Source: JBCCEJ01 sp039030335
GTDB taxonomy: Bacteria; Pseudomonadota; Gammaproteobacteria; HK1
Length of the DNA stretch: 64,000 nucleotides
Reading direction: 5' to 3'
NCBI GenBank assembly: GCA_039030335.1
Contig: JBCCEJ010000001.1
Coordinates: 138,739 to 202,738, forward strand
The position numbers and the translations under genes were made by a program. A model generated the notes under the pieces. It worked only from the letters and a program-made list of their open reading frames with translations, ran no database searches and was not told where the DNA came from. Position 1 is the first letter of the stretch; the number at the start of each line of letters is the position of its first letter. Below, in pieces: positions 26,446 to 35,053 of the stretch.

Positions 26446-27726
26446 ATGCAGAATCCTGGGGATATGTTACGCGCGGCGCTAACCATGCTCTGCCTGATGT
26501 GCGTCGCCTCTGGCGCGTCAGCGTTCGATTACCGCGATGGCTCGGCGGTGCGTGACCACGGCGGCGACCTCGCAAGTCTTTACGCGTTTGTGCCTGACGT
26601 TGGCGGCGAGCCCGGCCCACTGACCGTAGCGCTCGCCATCAAGCCGTTTGCGCTCTCCGTTGCGGAAGTCGGTAAGGACACCGAATATCTGATTCGGATC
26701 CGGCGGGCCGGACTGGCCGGATCGGGCGACCGGCTTCGCACCCGCCTCGGCAAGTCTGAGTTGCGCATCGCGTGCCACTACTACGACAACGACTACGAGA
26801 TCGCGTGTTTTGCCGTACAGGTTGGCGCCGACGGTTCCGAGCGCGTGCTCGCCGCCTTGGATGGCGACATTGGCCAGACGATGCAGACCAAGGGTCTGAA
26901 GATCGTCACGCAAATGCGCTCCGACCCCGCGATGACAAACTTCCGTTCGCAGTGGTTTTGCCTCGACGATATCGAAAAGGAATTCCTGGCGACGCCAGAC
27001 GAGTTCGAGCGCCGTGTGCACGTCAAGTTTCGCAACTCCATCGAGGTGCGAAAGATGAATGTGGTCGGGCTCATCGCCGAAATCGACCGCAGCTGGCTGC
27101 CTGAGGAACCGGGTTTGCCGCTGGCCGCCGTGGCGGCGCAGTCGGTGGACATCGACAAGGATGGTAAGCGCACGCCGATCGACCGCGTCGGGCGCCCCGG
27201 CACCTCGATGTTCCTGATTCAGGACGACACGGCACGCAACGGCTGGAACCAGCTGGATCCGTTCGACGAGGTCGGTGCGACCGCGTTCCGCAAGCCGATG
27301 CAGATGGGGCTGGAAGCCGTCGATACTCACAGCCGGATGGACTACTGGAACCGTCCGCATCCGCTGTTGGAACTGCTGCTGAACGATCATCTCCTGCTGA
27401 ACCCGAATGTGCCCGCGCCGGTGACGGATACGAGCAGGAACCTCTATTTTGAGATCGAGTGGGCGGCATATAACGATCGTTCGATCGACGGGCTGGCCGG
27501 GGGCCGGCGCCTAGTCGACAACGTCGTGTCGCGATTTTTTGCCGTCATGGCTCGCCAGGGCCAAAGCCATTTCGCGCATCTGGAAGCGTTGCGCCACCCG
27601 CTCTACCGGCAGACGCACGCACAGTTTCCGTACATGGCAGCACCGTACGAGAAGCTGGATACGCTCTACGGCCGTGCGGCGGAGGAAATGAACCCATTTC
27701 CGCCGGCTGTGCGCGGCTGCGAGTAA
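26446..27726 (+). CDS. DUF4331 family exported protein
   Basis: A 426-residue secreted protein with signal peptide (LRAALTMLCLMCVASGASA). The opening FDYRDGSAVRDHGGDLASLYAFVP is the DUF4331 hallmark (HxDGxxxRDxxxDLxDLYAF). The family occurs in many bacteria, has no proven function, and is often found with calcium-linked or haem proteins. The start at 26446 is preceded by GGGGGA; the ORF extends 35 codons further upstream without similarity. The rest reads as a soluble beta-rich domain with conserved Asp and Asn residues. Confidence 0.8.
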   Translation: MQNPGDMLRAALTMLCLMCVASGASAFDYRDGSAVRDHGGDLASLYAFVPDVGGEPGPLTVALAIKPFALSVAEVGKDTEYLIRIRRAGLAGSGDRLRTRLGKSELRIACHYYDNDYEIACFAVQVGADGSERVLAALDGDIGQTMQTKGLKIVTQMRSDPAMTNFRSQWFCLDDIEKEFLATPDEFERRVHVKFRNSIEVRKMNVVGLIAEIDRSWLPEEPGLPLAAVAAQSVDIDKDGKRTPIDRVGRPGTSMFLIQDDTARNGWNQLDPFDEVGATAFRKPMQMGLEAVDTHSRMDYWNRPHPLLELLLNDHLLLNPNVPAPVTDTSRNLYFEIEWAAYNDRSIDGLAGGRRLVDNVVSRFFAVMARQGQSHFAHLEALRHPLYRQTHAQFPYMAAPYEKLDTLYGRAAEEMNPFPPAVRGCE

Positions 27727-27777
27727 CGGACTGTCATAGCAGTTCCGCCTCGCAGGGTCCGCTTGTCGAAGAACTTG

Positions 27778-27798
27778 CGCGCGTTGTCACAACGCGCG
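27778..27798 (+). terminator. Near-perfect palindromic hairpin after the DUF4331 gene
   Basis: CGCGCGTT GTCAC AACGCGCG forms an 8-bp stem with a 5-nt loop; as DNA the dyad has 10-bp arms around one base. It lies 52 bp after the stop. No T tract follows. Confidence 0.45.
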
Positions 27799-27908
27799 TC
27801 TGGTCACCCTGGCACGCTGCCGCTCTTCTCAATCCAATCGATCCGGTAACTCAAGCATGCGGCGCGGGCCGCGTCGGCTGGATTCATGGCTCATATATGT
27901 TCGATTTG

Positions 27909-27927
27909 GCATAGCACTCCGCTATGC
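27909..27927. promoter_or_regulatory. Operator-like inverted repeat upstream of the TPP enzyme
   Basis: GCATAGC ACTCC GCTATGC is a perfect 7-bp inverted repeat with a 5-bp centre, 30 bp before the thiamine diphosphate enzyme gene. It overlaps TATGCT, a possible -10 box, so a repressor binding here would block transcription. The cognate regulator is not identifiable. Confidence 0.45.
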
Positions 27928-27956
27928 TGAAGCGTTCTTGATTCGACCCAGACCAG

Positions 27957-29609
27957 ATGAGGATGTGGATGAACGGTGGTGAAGTCGTCGTAAGGACGCT
28001 GCGCGAACGGGGGCTCGAAAGAGTTTTTTTTGTAGCCGGTGGCACGTTCATCACCGTCATGGAAGCGCTCAGCCGGGACAACGCGATTCGCGGTATCCCG
28101 ATGCGGTTGGAGTCATCGGCGACCTTTGCCGCCGAAGCGTATGCGGCGCTGGCGCGCCGGCCGGCCGCGGTGTTTGTCACGCGCGCGCCGGGGGCGGCCA
28201 ACGCCGTGATCGGTGTCCACACAGCGATGCAGGCGTCGCGCCCGATGGTGCTGTTCGTGGCCAATATTCCCGGTCCGCTCAAACAGCGCGAGACGTTCCA
28301 GGAAGTCGACTACAACCAGATGTACGGGCCCGTTGCCAAGGCAGTCTTCGAGGTGCACAGCTTCAACGAACTCGCGGCCGTGACGGCGAGAGCCTGCGAT
28401 CTGTCCGTCAATGGCCGACCCGGCCCCGTGGTTGTCGCGGTCGGCCGCGACATCCTGGACGGCCCGACCGGCGAGCCGGCGTCACCTCCTGCCCCGACGC
28501 CCGTCATCCAGGGATTGGATGCGGGTACGGCAGGTGAGATCGCCGCCGCCATGGCGGCGGCCCGCCGACCAGTCGTGCTGGCGGGAGAGATGGTTGCCTA
28601 CGAAGGTGCCCACGCCGAACTTGCGGCTCTCGCTGAGGCCTCGGGCGCGGGCGTGTTGGCCGCCTACCGGCAGCAGGACGTGATCGACAATCTGCATCCG
28701 GCCTACTTCGGGCACCTCACATTGAACCGGCTGGCGCATGTAGAGCGGGCTCTCGACGAGTGTGATCTGCTCGTCTGCATCGGTACGCGGCTCGACAGCG
28801 TTACCACGCAGGACTACGCCTTTCAGCGCGACGGTCAGGACCTCGCCGTCATCTATCCGGATCCGGCCGTAATGGCGCAGTGGCCGGCTCGCTTTGCAGC
28901 GGCCGCGTCTGCCCGTAACGCGCTGAGTGCGCTCGCTGCGGCGGTGTCGTCGCCTCCTTCGGATGAACGCCTGGCCTGGCGCGACGGTGTGCACGCTGAG
29001 GAGGCCGCATTTGCTGATGCTGCCGGAACCTCAGTACACGGGCAGGTGAACCTGGCGGAGGTCATCAGCCATTTCCGTGAGGTGACGCCGGAAGACAGCA
29101 TCCTCGTATCCGATGCCGGCACGTTCGGTCGCTGGCTGCACCGTTACTACCCGTTCACGAGGCCGGACACCGCGCTTGGACCGGTCTCCGGCGCCATGGG
29201 TTACGGGGTGCCGGGTGGGGTCGGGGCGCAGGTTGCCCGGCCGGACACGCCGGTGTTCGTCTGGGTTGGCGACGGCGGCTTCCTGATGACCGGCCACGAT
29301 GCGGTCGTCATGGTCCAGGAGCAGTTGCCCGTGCGCATCATCGTGTGTGACAACGCCGCGTGGGGATCGATCATGGTGTCGGCCCAAAATCGGTTTCCGG
29401 GCATGGAATACGGCACGAAGCTCAATAGTCCCGATTTCGCCCAACTCGCCATCGGCTACGGCATGGCCGCGTTCAAGGTCGTTCGCACGGGCGAATTCCC
29501 CGACGCATTGGCACGCGCGATGGCAGAACCTGGGCCTGCGCTCATTCACATTCAGTTGGATGCGCGCGACGTATCGCCATACGCGGCCGGTCCCAAGGCG
29601 GCCGACTAG
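27957..29609 (+). CDS. Thiamine diphosphate-binding enzyme (acetolactate synthase-like)
   Basis: A 550-residue ThDP enzyme with the three-domain order Pyr, central, PP. The activating Glu is E52 in MRLESSATFAAEAYA. The PP-domain Mg/ThDP motif runs from VGDGGFLMTGHD to CDNAAWGS. This matches acetolactate synthase, benzoylformate decarboxylase and oxalyl-CoA decarboxylase relatives; the exact reaction cannot be assigned. There is no regulatory-subunit gene nearby, which argues against branched-chain amino-acid synthesis and for a catabolic decarboxylase or lyase. Confidence 0.88.
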   Translation: MRMWMNGGEVVVRTLRERGLERVFFVAGGTFITVMEALSRDNAIRGIPMRLESSATFAAEAYAALARRPAAVFVTRAPGAANAVIGVHTAMQASRPMVLFVANIPGPLKQRETFQEVDYNQMYGPVAKAVFEVHSFNELAAVTARACDLSVNGRPGPVVVAVGRDILDGPTGEPASPPAPTPVIQGLDAGTAGEIAAAMAAARRPVVLAGEMVAYEGAHAELAALAEASGAGVLAAYRQQDVIDNLHPAYFGHLTLNRLAHVERALDECDLLVCIGTRLDSVTTQDYAFQRDGQDLAVIYPDPAVMAQWPARFAAAASARNALSALAAAVSSPPSDERLAWRDGVHAEEAAFADAAGTSVHGQVNLAEVISHFREVTPEDSILVSDAGTFGRWLHRYYPFTRPDTALGPVSGAMGYGVPGGVGAQVARPDTPVFVWVGDGGFLMTGHDAVVMVQEQLPVRIIVCDNAAWGSIMVSAQNRFPGMEYGTKLNSPDFAQLAIGYGMAAFKVVRTGEFPDALARAMAEPGPALIHIQLDARDVSPYAAGPKAAD

Positions 29610-29636
29610 GTGCTGCGACCCGGCGCAACCTGACCG

Positions 29637-30884
29637 TCATCCGGGCGTATTCGCGCGAATCTGCCAGATCCCTGAGCGCAGCCGCAGGCCGAGCATCAGT
29701 GCGGCCATCGCGCCGGTGGCTGCCCAGATGGCGAGGTCGAGCCCGGCATGCTCGGCCAGCACGCCCATCGTGAATGACCCGATCGGCGCCGCGCCAAGAA
29801 ATGCGAGGCTGTAGATGGCCAGAATGCGTGCCCGATGGGCCGCCGACGCGGCTTGCTGAATCAGAGTCCGCCCAAGAGACATCGCGACGCCCGCCCCGAT
29901 GCCAAAGATCAGGATCAACAGGTAGAACAGCACCATCGGTGGCCATGCCGACAGGCAGAGCAGAACCGCGAGCCCGCCGCAGCCGGACAGGAAGATGGCG
30001 CGACCCTGACGTTCCACCGGCGGTCTCGCCCTCAGCACCAGAGTGGATACGAGCACGCCCAATACGAAGCACAGATTGACCATCGCAAGTTCAACGGACC
30101 CGCCCGCATAGAGATCGCGCACCATCAGCGGAATAACGACGCTGAACACGCCGATGAAACTGACGCCCACTCCGATCATCTGCAGCGTGACCGGCCCCAT
30201 GCTGGGTGATCGGGCGACCAGCACGAAGGCGTTGCCGAGTTCCCGCAGTGCACTGGTCTCTCCACTGGCCGTCGCGTCCGCGTCGTCGGGACGTAGGGGC
30301 GGCACGGGCAACATCTGAGCTGCACAGACGGCACCCACGCCGTACGCGCACGCCTGGATGACCAGCAGGGTCGGCACACCTACCCAGCCGGCGCTCCCGG
30401 CCAGTGCGAAGCCGGCTACCTGCGCGAGAAACTGCAGCAGCATCGCGGTCGCCACTGCGCGCTGCACATCATCGCCGGCAACGCGCCCGAGCAGCGCGTC
30501 GCGGGTCGGCATAACCAGTGCCTGCAGGCTTCCCTGCGCGAGCGCGAAGGCGATAACGACACCGAAGGTCAACCCTCCACCGCTCGCGACGGCTGCCACT
30601 GTCAGAGCCGGGACCATCGCCGCGCACTGCAGTCGCACCAGCAGCTGGCGCAGATCGAAAGCGTCCGCCAGCATGCCGCCTGGCAACATCAGCAACAAAG
30701 CGGGCGCCATAACGCACATCTGCGCGATGCCGACACGTTCGGGCGATTCCTGCAGAACCGAGACGACCAGATAAGGGAACATCACGGACTGCAGGCCGAA
30801 TGCTGCGAACCAGAAGCCTTGCCCGGTCAGAAACCAGCGAAACTGTGTGTCCACGCGTTCAGACGACACGGTCGTGACCGGCAA
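29637..30884 (-). CDS. MFS transporter (TMS5/enterobactin-exporter-like)
   Basis: A 415-residue major-facilitator protein resembling the MFS_3/EntS-like exporters: FRWFLTGQGFWFAAFGLQSV at the N-terminus, GGMLADAFDLRQLL in the loop 2-3 motif and MPTRDALLGRVAG in the middle. The annotated start is a TTG at 30884 without a clear ribosome-binding site; GTG codons at 30869 and 30854 are alternatives. It is convergent with the ThDP enzyme and divergent from the selenoprotein gene. Confidence 0.8.
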   Translation of the reverse strand: MPVTTVSSERVDTQFRWFLTGQGFWFAAFGLQSVMFPYLVVSVLQESPERVGIAQMCVMAPALLLMLPGGMLADAFDLRQLLVRLQCAAMVPALTVAAVASGGGLTFGVVIAFALAQGSLQALVMPTRDALLGRVAGDDVQRAVATAMLLQFLAQVAGFALAGSAGWVGVPTLLVIQACAYGVGAVCAAQMLPVPPLRPDDADATASGETSALRELGNAFVLVARSPSMGPVTLQMIGVGVSFIGVFSVVIPLMVRDLYAGGSVELAMVNLCFVLGVLVSTLVLRARPPVERQGRAIFLSGCGGLAVLLCLSAWPPMVLFYLLILIFGIGAGVAMSLGRTLIQQAASAAHRARILAIYSLAFLGAAPIGSFTMGVLAEHAGLDLAIWAATGAMAALMLGLRLRSGIWQIRANTPG

Positions 30885-31165
30885 GTTGTGTTGACATCAG
30901 GGTTACCGCATAGGCCGGGCGCCGAACGGCAGGCCGCTTGTCCGCGCGCGAAGGAATTTTGGATTGGGGCGTCAAAAAAGGCGGCCGCCGCGAACGACGT
31001 TGGCCACCCGCCATTGTATATGGTGCATCGCGATGGCCGGGGCAATGACGGGGGCCGGCGCTGGGACATGCCGTAGGCCAGCATTCGCGCGAACTCTGCT
31101 GCGTATGGCGCACCGGCTGCGCAGAGGGGTAGCATGCCGGTCTGCACGCAAAGCAGGATTTCGCC

Positions 31166-31684
31166 ATGACACACGTTTCCCTCACGGGATCGGACCAGTT
31201 GCCGAACAGCCAGCGCGTCCGGTCACACTGCCCGGAATTACTGGATGGGTTGAACCAGTACTACGAGCGCATCTGGGCCAGTGGCCGCGTGGATGCCGGC
31301 ATCAAAGAACTGGTGCGCATGCGCTGCGCGACGGTCAACGATTGCCAGTATTGACTGAACTTCCGTTATGCCGCGGGTCGGTATGCCGGAGTGACCGAGC
31401 AGAAGCTCGCTCAGGTCCACAATCCAGACGCCGAAGTGTTCGACGCCCGCGAGCGGGCGACCCTGCGCTTCGCTACCGCGATGACAGCGAATGACGGCGG
31501 TGATACGGCGCCGTACTTCGACGCGATGCGCGAGTTCTTTGACGAGCCCGCCATCGTCGAGATCGGATTTGCGGTCGCCACGCTGCACGGCATGAACATC
31601 TTCAACAACATGTTCGGCATCGAGCCGGAGCCCGAACAGATGGTCAGTATGACCGGCGTAAAGGCCGGCGAAGCGGCTGAGTGA
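31166..31684 (+). CDS. Carboxymuconolactone decarboxylase/AhpD-like selenoprotein (in-frame TGA read as Sec)
   Basis: A 172-codon gene with one in-frame TGA at codon 63 (31352-31354). Residues before it (RMRCATVNDCQY) and after it (LNFRYAAGRYAGVTEQK) are continuous parts of the same CMD/AhpD helix pair, whose redox motif is CxxC. Cys60 is kept and the TGA sits exactly at the second Cys, giving CxxU. CMD/AhpD-fold proteins are thiol peroxidases or disulfide reductases, and AhpD-like CxxU selenoproteins are known from metagenome surveys. A SECIS-like hairpin starts 6 nt after the TGA. Reading continues without frameshift to a normal stop that abuts the convergent crotonase stop. AGGA lies upstream of the ATG. 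Alternatives are a Cys-to-stop mutation or a sequencing error. Conventional gene callers would split it at 31354. Confidence 0.82.
31361..31391 (+). promoter_or_regulatory. Candidate bacterial SECIS element
   Basis: Directly after the TGA and CTGAAC, the RNA folds as UUCCG/CGGAG (5 bp with one U-G), a 2x2 internal loop UU/GC, AUGCC/GGUAU (5 bp with one G-U) and a 7-nt loop GCGGGUC. The loop begins 18 nt after the UGA and contains GGUC, like the SelB-contacting GU of the E. coli fdhF element. Position, stem size and loop bases fit the bacterial SECIS model. Folding was done by eye. Confidence 0.75.
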
Positions 31685-32536
31685 TCACACGGGCTCGTCG
31701 GCGATACCGTCGCCGAGCTCGGCATTCAAGTCACCCATACGCAGTTCCGCGTCCCGCGTCTGGCCCCCGAGTTCCAGGAACTTCTGCATGTTGCGCCGCG
31801 CCTCGGGCGTGCGCAGCAGCCGTTCGAACAGATACGCTTCTTCGTAGATGCCTTCCAGCCATGGCCGTTCGGCGTTGTTGACGCTTTCTTTGGCGAGCCG
31901 CACGGCTTCGACGGGGAAGGACGCGATGCGGGCGGCGAGCCGGCTGACGAAGGCGTCGATCTGATCGGGTTCCAACACCCGGTTCAGATATCCCCAGCGC
32001 TCGGCCGTCTCACCATCGAGGTCATCGGCACCGAGAATCAGCTCCAACGCGCGCCCGCGGCCGAGCAGGCGCGGAAGACGCTGCGTACCCGTGCCGCCAG
32101 GGAGGATGCCGAGCGGTACTTCCATCTGGTTGATCACGGTACGGCCGCGCACACCGAAGCGCATATCCATGGCCGCGGCGAATTCGCTGCCACCGCCGCC
32201 GACGCGACCCTCGATCTGCGCGATCGTGACCTTGCTCATGGTGCGTACGCGTTCGCACATGACGTGGAAGGGCTTCATCTGGGCGTCGCGCTGCGGGTCG
32301 AAATGCACCGGTCGTTCAAGGATGGCGCTGACGTCGAAATGCGCCAGGAAGAAATCCGGATTGGCGCTCTTGAAGACGATGACGTTCAAGTCGGCATCCG
32401 ATTTCAGTAACGCCGTTGCGCGGTCCAACTCGGCGAACAGCGGCATCGTGATGACGTTTACCGGCGGCGCGTCGACGATGACGCTGGCGACGCGTCCGCT
32501 GCGCTTGATGCGAAGGAGCTGGAAGTCGTTTTCCAT
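31685..32536 (-). CDS. Enoyl-CoA hydratase/isomerase family protein
   Basis: A 283-residue crotonase-fold enzyme. EGRVGGGGSEFAAAMDMRFG carries the first catalytic Glu and oxyanion glycines; MEVPLGILPGGTGTQRLPRLLG carries the second Glu. Both acid residues of enoyl-CoA hydratases are therefore kept, so hydratase or dehydratase activity is plausible. Its stop codon is directly adjacent to the selenoprotein's stop on the other strand. Confidence 0.85.
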   Translation of the reverse strand: MENDFQLLRIKRSGRVASVIVDAPPVNVITMPLFAELDRATALLKSDADLNVIVFKSANPDFFLAHFDVSAILERPVHFDPQRDAQMKPFHVMCERVRTMSKVTIAQIEGRVGGGGSEFAAAMDMRFGVRGRTVINQMEVPLGILPGGTGTQRLPRLLGRGRALELILGADDLDGETAERWGYLNRVLEPDQIDAFVSRLAARIASFPVEAVRLAKESVNNAERPWLEGIYEEAYLFERLLRTPEARRNMQKFLELGGQTRDAELRMGDLNAELGDGIADEPV

Positions 32537-32629
32537 GGCAATGGGTTCCTCACCGTGTGGGTCGCGGCCAGCAGCTGATGAACGGTGTGGCGCCGTCTGC
32601 GCGGTGCCCGTGCCTGCAGCTGATGGTCG

Positions 32630-33610
32630 TCAGGCTGGTACGAAACCCTGCGCTTTGTCTACCACGTTTCGCAATGGCTCGCCCCGCAGGTAGCGCTCGA
32701 AGTTATCGACGAACACGCCAACCATATCGGCATGAAAGCCGCGATAGTCGCCCGACATATGCGGCGAGATGATGACGTTGTCGAGATCCCAGAACGGGCT
32801 CGACGGCGGCAGCGGCTCGGCATCGAACACATCCAGACCGGCACCTGCGATGCGTCGTTCCGTCAGCGCTTCAGCGAGCGCCGGTTCATCGACCAGCTGG
32901 CCCCGACCCAGGTTGATGAAGTAGGCATCTTCACGCATAAGCGCGATGCGTTCGGCACTGAAGATCCCCTGCGTGGACTCTGTCAACGGCGTAATGAGGA
33001 CGACGAAGTCGTGCGCTGGCAACAGGGCGTTCAGTTCGTCTGCCCCCGCGATCCGTTCGAATGCCGCCCCTCCGCCGCGGGCGCGGCGTCCCACGCCGGT
33101 AACCTCCATGCCATTGGCCCGGAGCGTCCGCCCGATCGCCTGGCCGATGCCGCCAACGCCGATCACCAGTGCGCTGCGGCCCAGTACGAGCTGCGTCAGC
33201 CGGTAATCCCAGTGCCGTGCGGTCTGCGCGCGCACCGTGCGGGGCAGGTCTTTCGCGAACGACAGGATCAGGCTGAGTGCATACTCGGCCATCGCACGGT
33301 CGAAAATACCGCGCATGTTCGTGAGCTGCACATCGCTCGCCGCGAATGCCGGGAACAGCGCCGCATCGACGCCGGCGCCGCACCACTGAACCCAGCGAAG
33401 CCGGTCGGCGGCCGGCCATGCCTGCTCCAGGTCATTGGCGGCGAATTGCCAGCCGAGCAGCACGTCGGCACCGCTGAGTGCGGCCTGCAATGTTTCGCCG
33501 TCGGCGGCGGTCCGAAACTCTGCGCGGCCGTGCAGCCGCTCGATACCCGGTAGCTCGTTGAGTTCCCGCACACCGTGTACGACGACGATGGGTAGACCAG
33601 AACCTGCCAT
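32630..33610 (-). CDS. D-2-hydroxyacid dehydrogenase
   Basis: A 326-residue NAD(P)-dependent 2-hydroxyacid dehydrogenase. The nucleotide motif is VIGVGGIGQAIGRTL, the catalytic Arg region is FINLGRGQLVDE, and the His is in IISPHMSGD. It would interconvert a 2-oxoacid such as glyoxylate or hydroxypyruvate with the D-hydroxyacid. It lies on the same strand as the crotonase and CoA-transferase genes, with gaps of about 95 and 60 bp. Confidence 0.9.
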   Translation of the reverse strand: MAGSGLPIVVVHGVRELNELPGIERLHGRAEFRTAADGETLQAALSGADVLLGWQFAANDLEQAWPAADRLRWVQWCGAGVDAALFPAFAASDVQLTNMRGIFDRAMAEYALSLILSFAKDLPRTVRAQTARHWDYRLTQLVLGRSALVIGVGGIGQAIGRTLRANGMEVTGVGRRARGGGAAFERIAGADELNALLPAHDFVVLITPLTESTQGIFSAERIALMREDAYFINLGRGQLVDEPALAEALTERRIAGAGLDVFDAEPLPPSSPFWDLDNVIISPHMSGDYRGFHADMVGVFVDNFERYLRGEPLRNVVDKAQGFVPA

Positions 33611-33672
33611 GGTGTCCTCAAGCGATATCGTTGTTTTCCGTCGACGCAGTCGAAAAACCGCGGGGCGACCGT

Positions 33673-34890
33673 TCAGATGACGCCGCGGGCGCGCAGCTCT
33701 TCGATTTCACTGCTGGTCAGGTCCAGGTATTCGTCGAGCACTTCTTCGGTGTGCTGGCCGATCAGCGGCGGCGAACGGCGATAGCTGACCGGCGTCTCCG
33801 ATAGCTTGATCGGGCTGGCGATCAGTTTTGCCGGACGACCTTCGGTGGCCGGGTGCGGCATCTCGAGGACCATCTCCCGAGCCTGCACCTGTGGGTCGTT
33901 GAACACGTCTTCAAGGCTGTTGATCGCACCGCAACCTACTTTGCTGGCTTCCAGTTTCTCGAGCCACCAGGCAGACGGGCGCTGAGCCGTGATTTCATTT
34001 AGCGTCGCCGTCACATGGTCACGGTTTCGGACCCGTTCCACCGCGGTGGCGAAGCGCTCGTCGTCGAGCAGGTGAGCACAGCCGGCAGCTTCGCAAAAGC
34101 GTGCAAACGTCGGGTCGTTGCCGACCGACAGCACGAAGTAGCCATCGGCCGAAGGCATGACCTGGTAAGGCACGATATTGGGGTGCTGATTGCCGAGGCG
34201 GGGCGGATTCTCGCCGGTCGCAAGATAGTTCATCCCTTGATTCGCAAGCCATGCGACATGGGCGTCGAGCATCGCAATATCGCAATGCTGGCCCTGGCCG
34301 GTCATCGCCTGGTGGCGCACGGCGGCGAGAATGGAGACCGTCGCGTACATGCCCGCCATGAGGTCGGCGATCGAAACACCGACCTTCATCGGCTCACCTT
34401 CAGGTGCACCAGTGATACTCATGACGCCCCCCATCGCCTGGATGAGCGCATCGTAGGCGGGCCGGTCTGCATAAGGTCCGCTGTGCCCGAAACCAGTCAC
34501 CGAGCAATAGATGAGCCGCGGGAACTCGGCATGCAGGTCAGCGTACCCGAGGCCATATTTGTCGAGCGTTCCCGTCTTGAAGTTCTCGGTCAGGATGTCG
34601 GCTTTTGCAATGAGCCGCCTGGCGAGTGCCTGGCCCTCCGGGTCGCTGAGGTTCAGCGTGATCGACCGCTTGTTGCGGTTGGTACCGGCGAAGTAGGCGC
34701 TCTCGGCGCTGTCTTCGCCATCGGCTTTGGGCAGATACGGGGGCGCGAAGTTGCGCGTGTCGTCGCCGCTGCCCGGCCGCTCAACCTTGATGACCTCGGC
34801 CCCCAGATCACCGAGGATCTGTGTGCAGGAAGGCCCTGCAAGAATGCGGGTCAGATCGAAAACAACCAGGCCGTCAAGCGGTCCGCTCAC
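33673..34890 (-). CDS. CaiB/BaiF (class III) CoA-transferase
   Basis: A 405-residue family III CoA-transferase, which moves CoA between carboxylic acids (formyl-CoA:oxalate, succinyl-CoA and carnitine types). Key segments are GPLDGLVVFDLTRILAGP at the N-terminus, GAEVIKVERPGSGD, the SYN-like TNRNKRSITLNL, and SVSIADLMAGMYA with the Asp that forms the acyl-anhydride. The frame extends to 35046, but a GTG at 34890 with GAGGAG 7 nt upstream begins exactly at the family's N-terminus. It is divergent from the FMN hydroxyacid dehydrogenase gene. Confidence 0.92.
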   Translation of the reverse strand: MSGPLDGLVVFDLTRILAGPSCTQILGDLGAEVIKVERPGSGDDTRNFAPPYLPKADGEDSAESAYFAGTNRNKRSITLNLSDPEGQALARRLIAKADILTENFKTGTLDKYGLGYADLHAEFPRLIYCSVTGFGHSGPYADRPAYDALIQAMGGVMSITGAPEGEPMKVGVSIADLMAGMYATVSILAAVRHQAMTGQGQHCDIAMLDAHVAWLANQGMNYLATGENPPRLGNQHPNIVPYQVMPSADGYFVLSVGNDPTFARFCEAAGCAHLLDDERFATAVERVRNRDHVTATLNEITAQRPSAWWLEKLEASKVGCGAINSLEDVFNDPQVQAREMVLEMPHPATEGRPAKLIASPIKLSETPVSYRRSPPLIGQHTEEVLDEYLDLTSSEIEELRARGVI

Positions 34891-35053
34891 CTCTTTTCTC
34901 CTCGAGAGTCTGCAGCTGCCGGACGCCAGACAGCGCACGGCCAAACTCGGGGATTCTCGCAGACTCGTTGTGGCTCTGCATCCGACGGCATCGCCGGGCG
35001 AGTGTGCGAGAATACCGTTACTGAACCCCAAGAATCCGGATTGCATAGTGACG

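Noticed and set aside
30891..30896. TTGACA as a -35 box for the selenoprotein gene
   Set aside because: No -10 hexamer lies at 15-19 bp spacing, and the site is 270 bp from the start codon.
31166..31354. A short 62-residue gene ending at the TGA, followed by a separate 97-residue gene at 31391
   Set aside because: Both pieces are parts of one CMD domain in one frame; the TGA falls at the conserved Cys and is followed by a SECIS-like hairpin, so a single read-through gene explains the data better.
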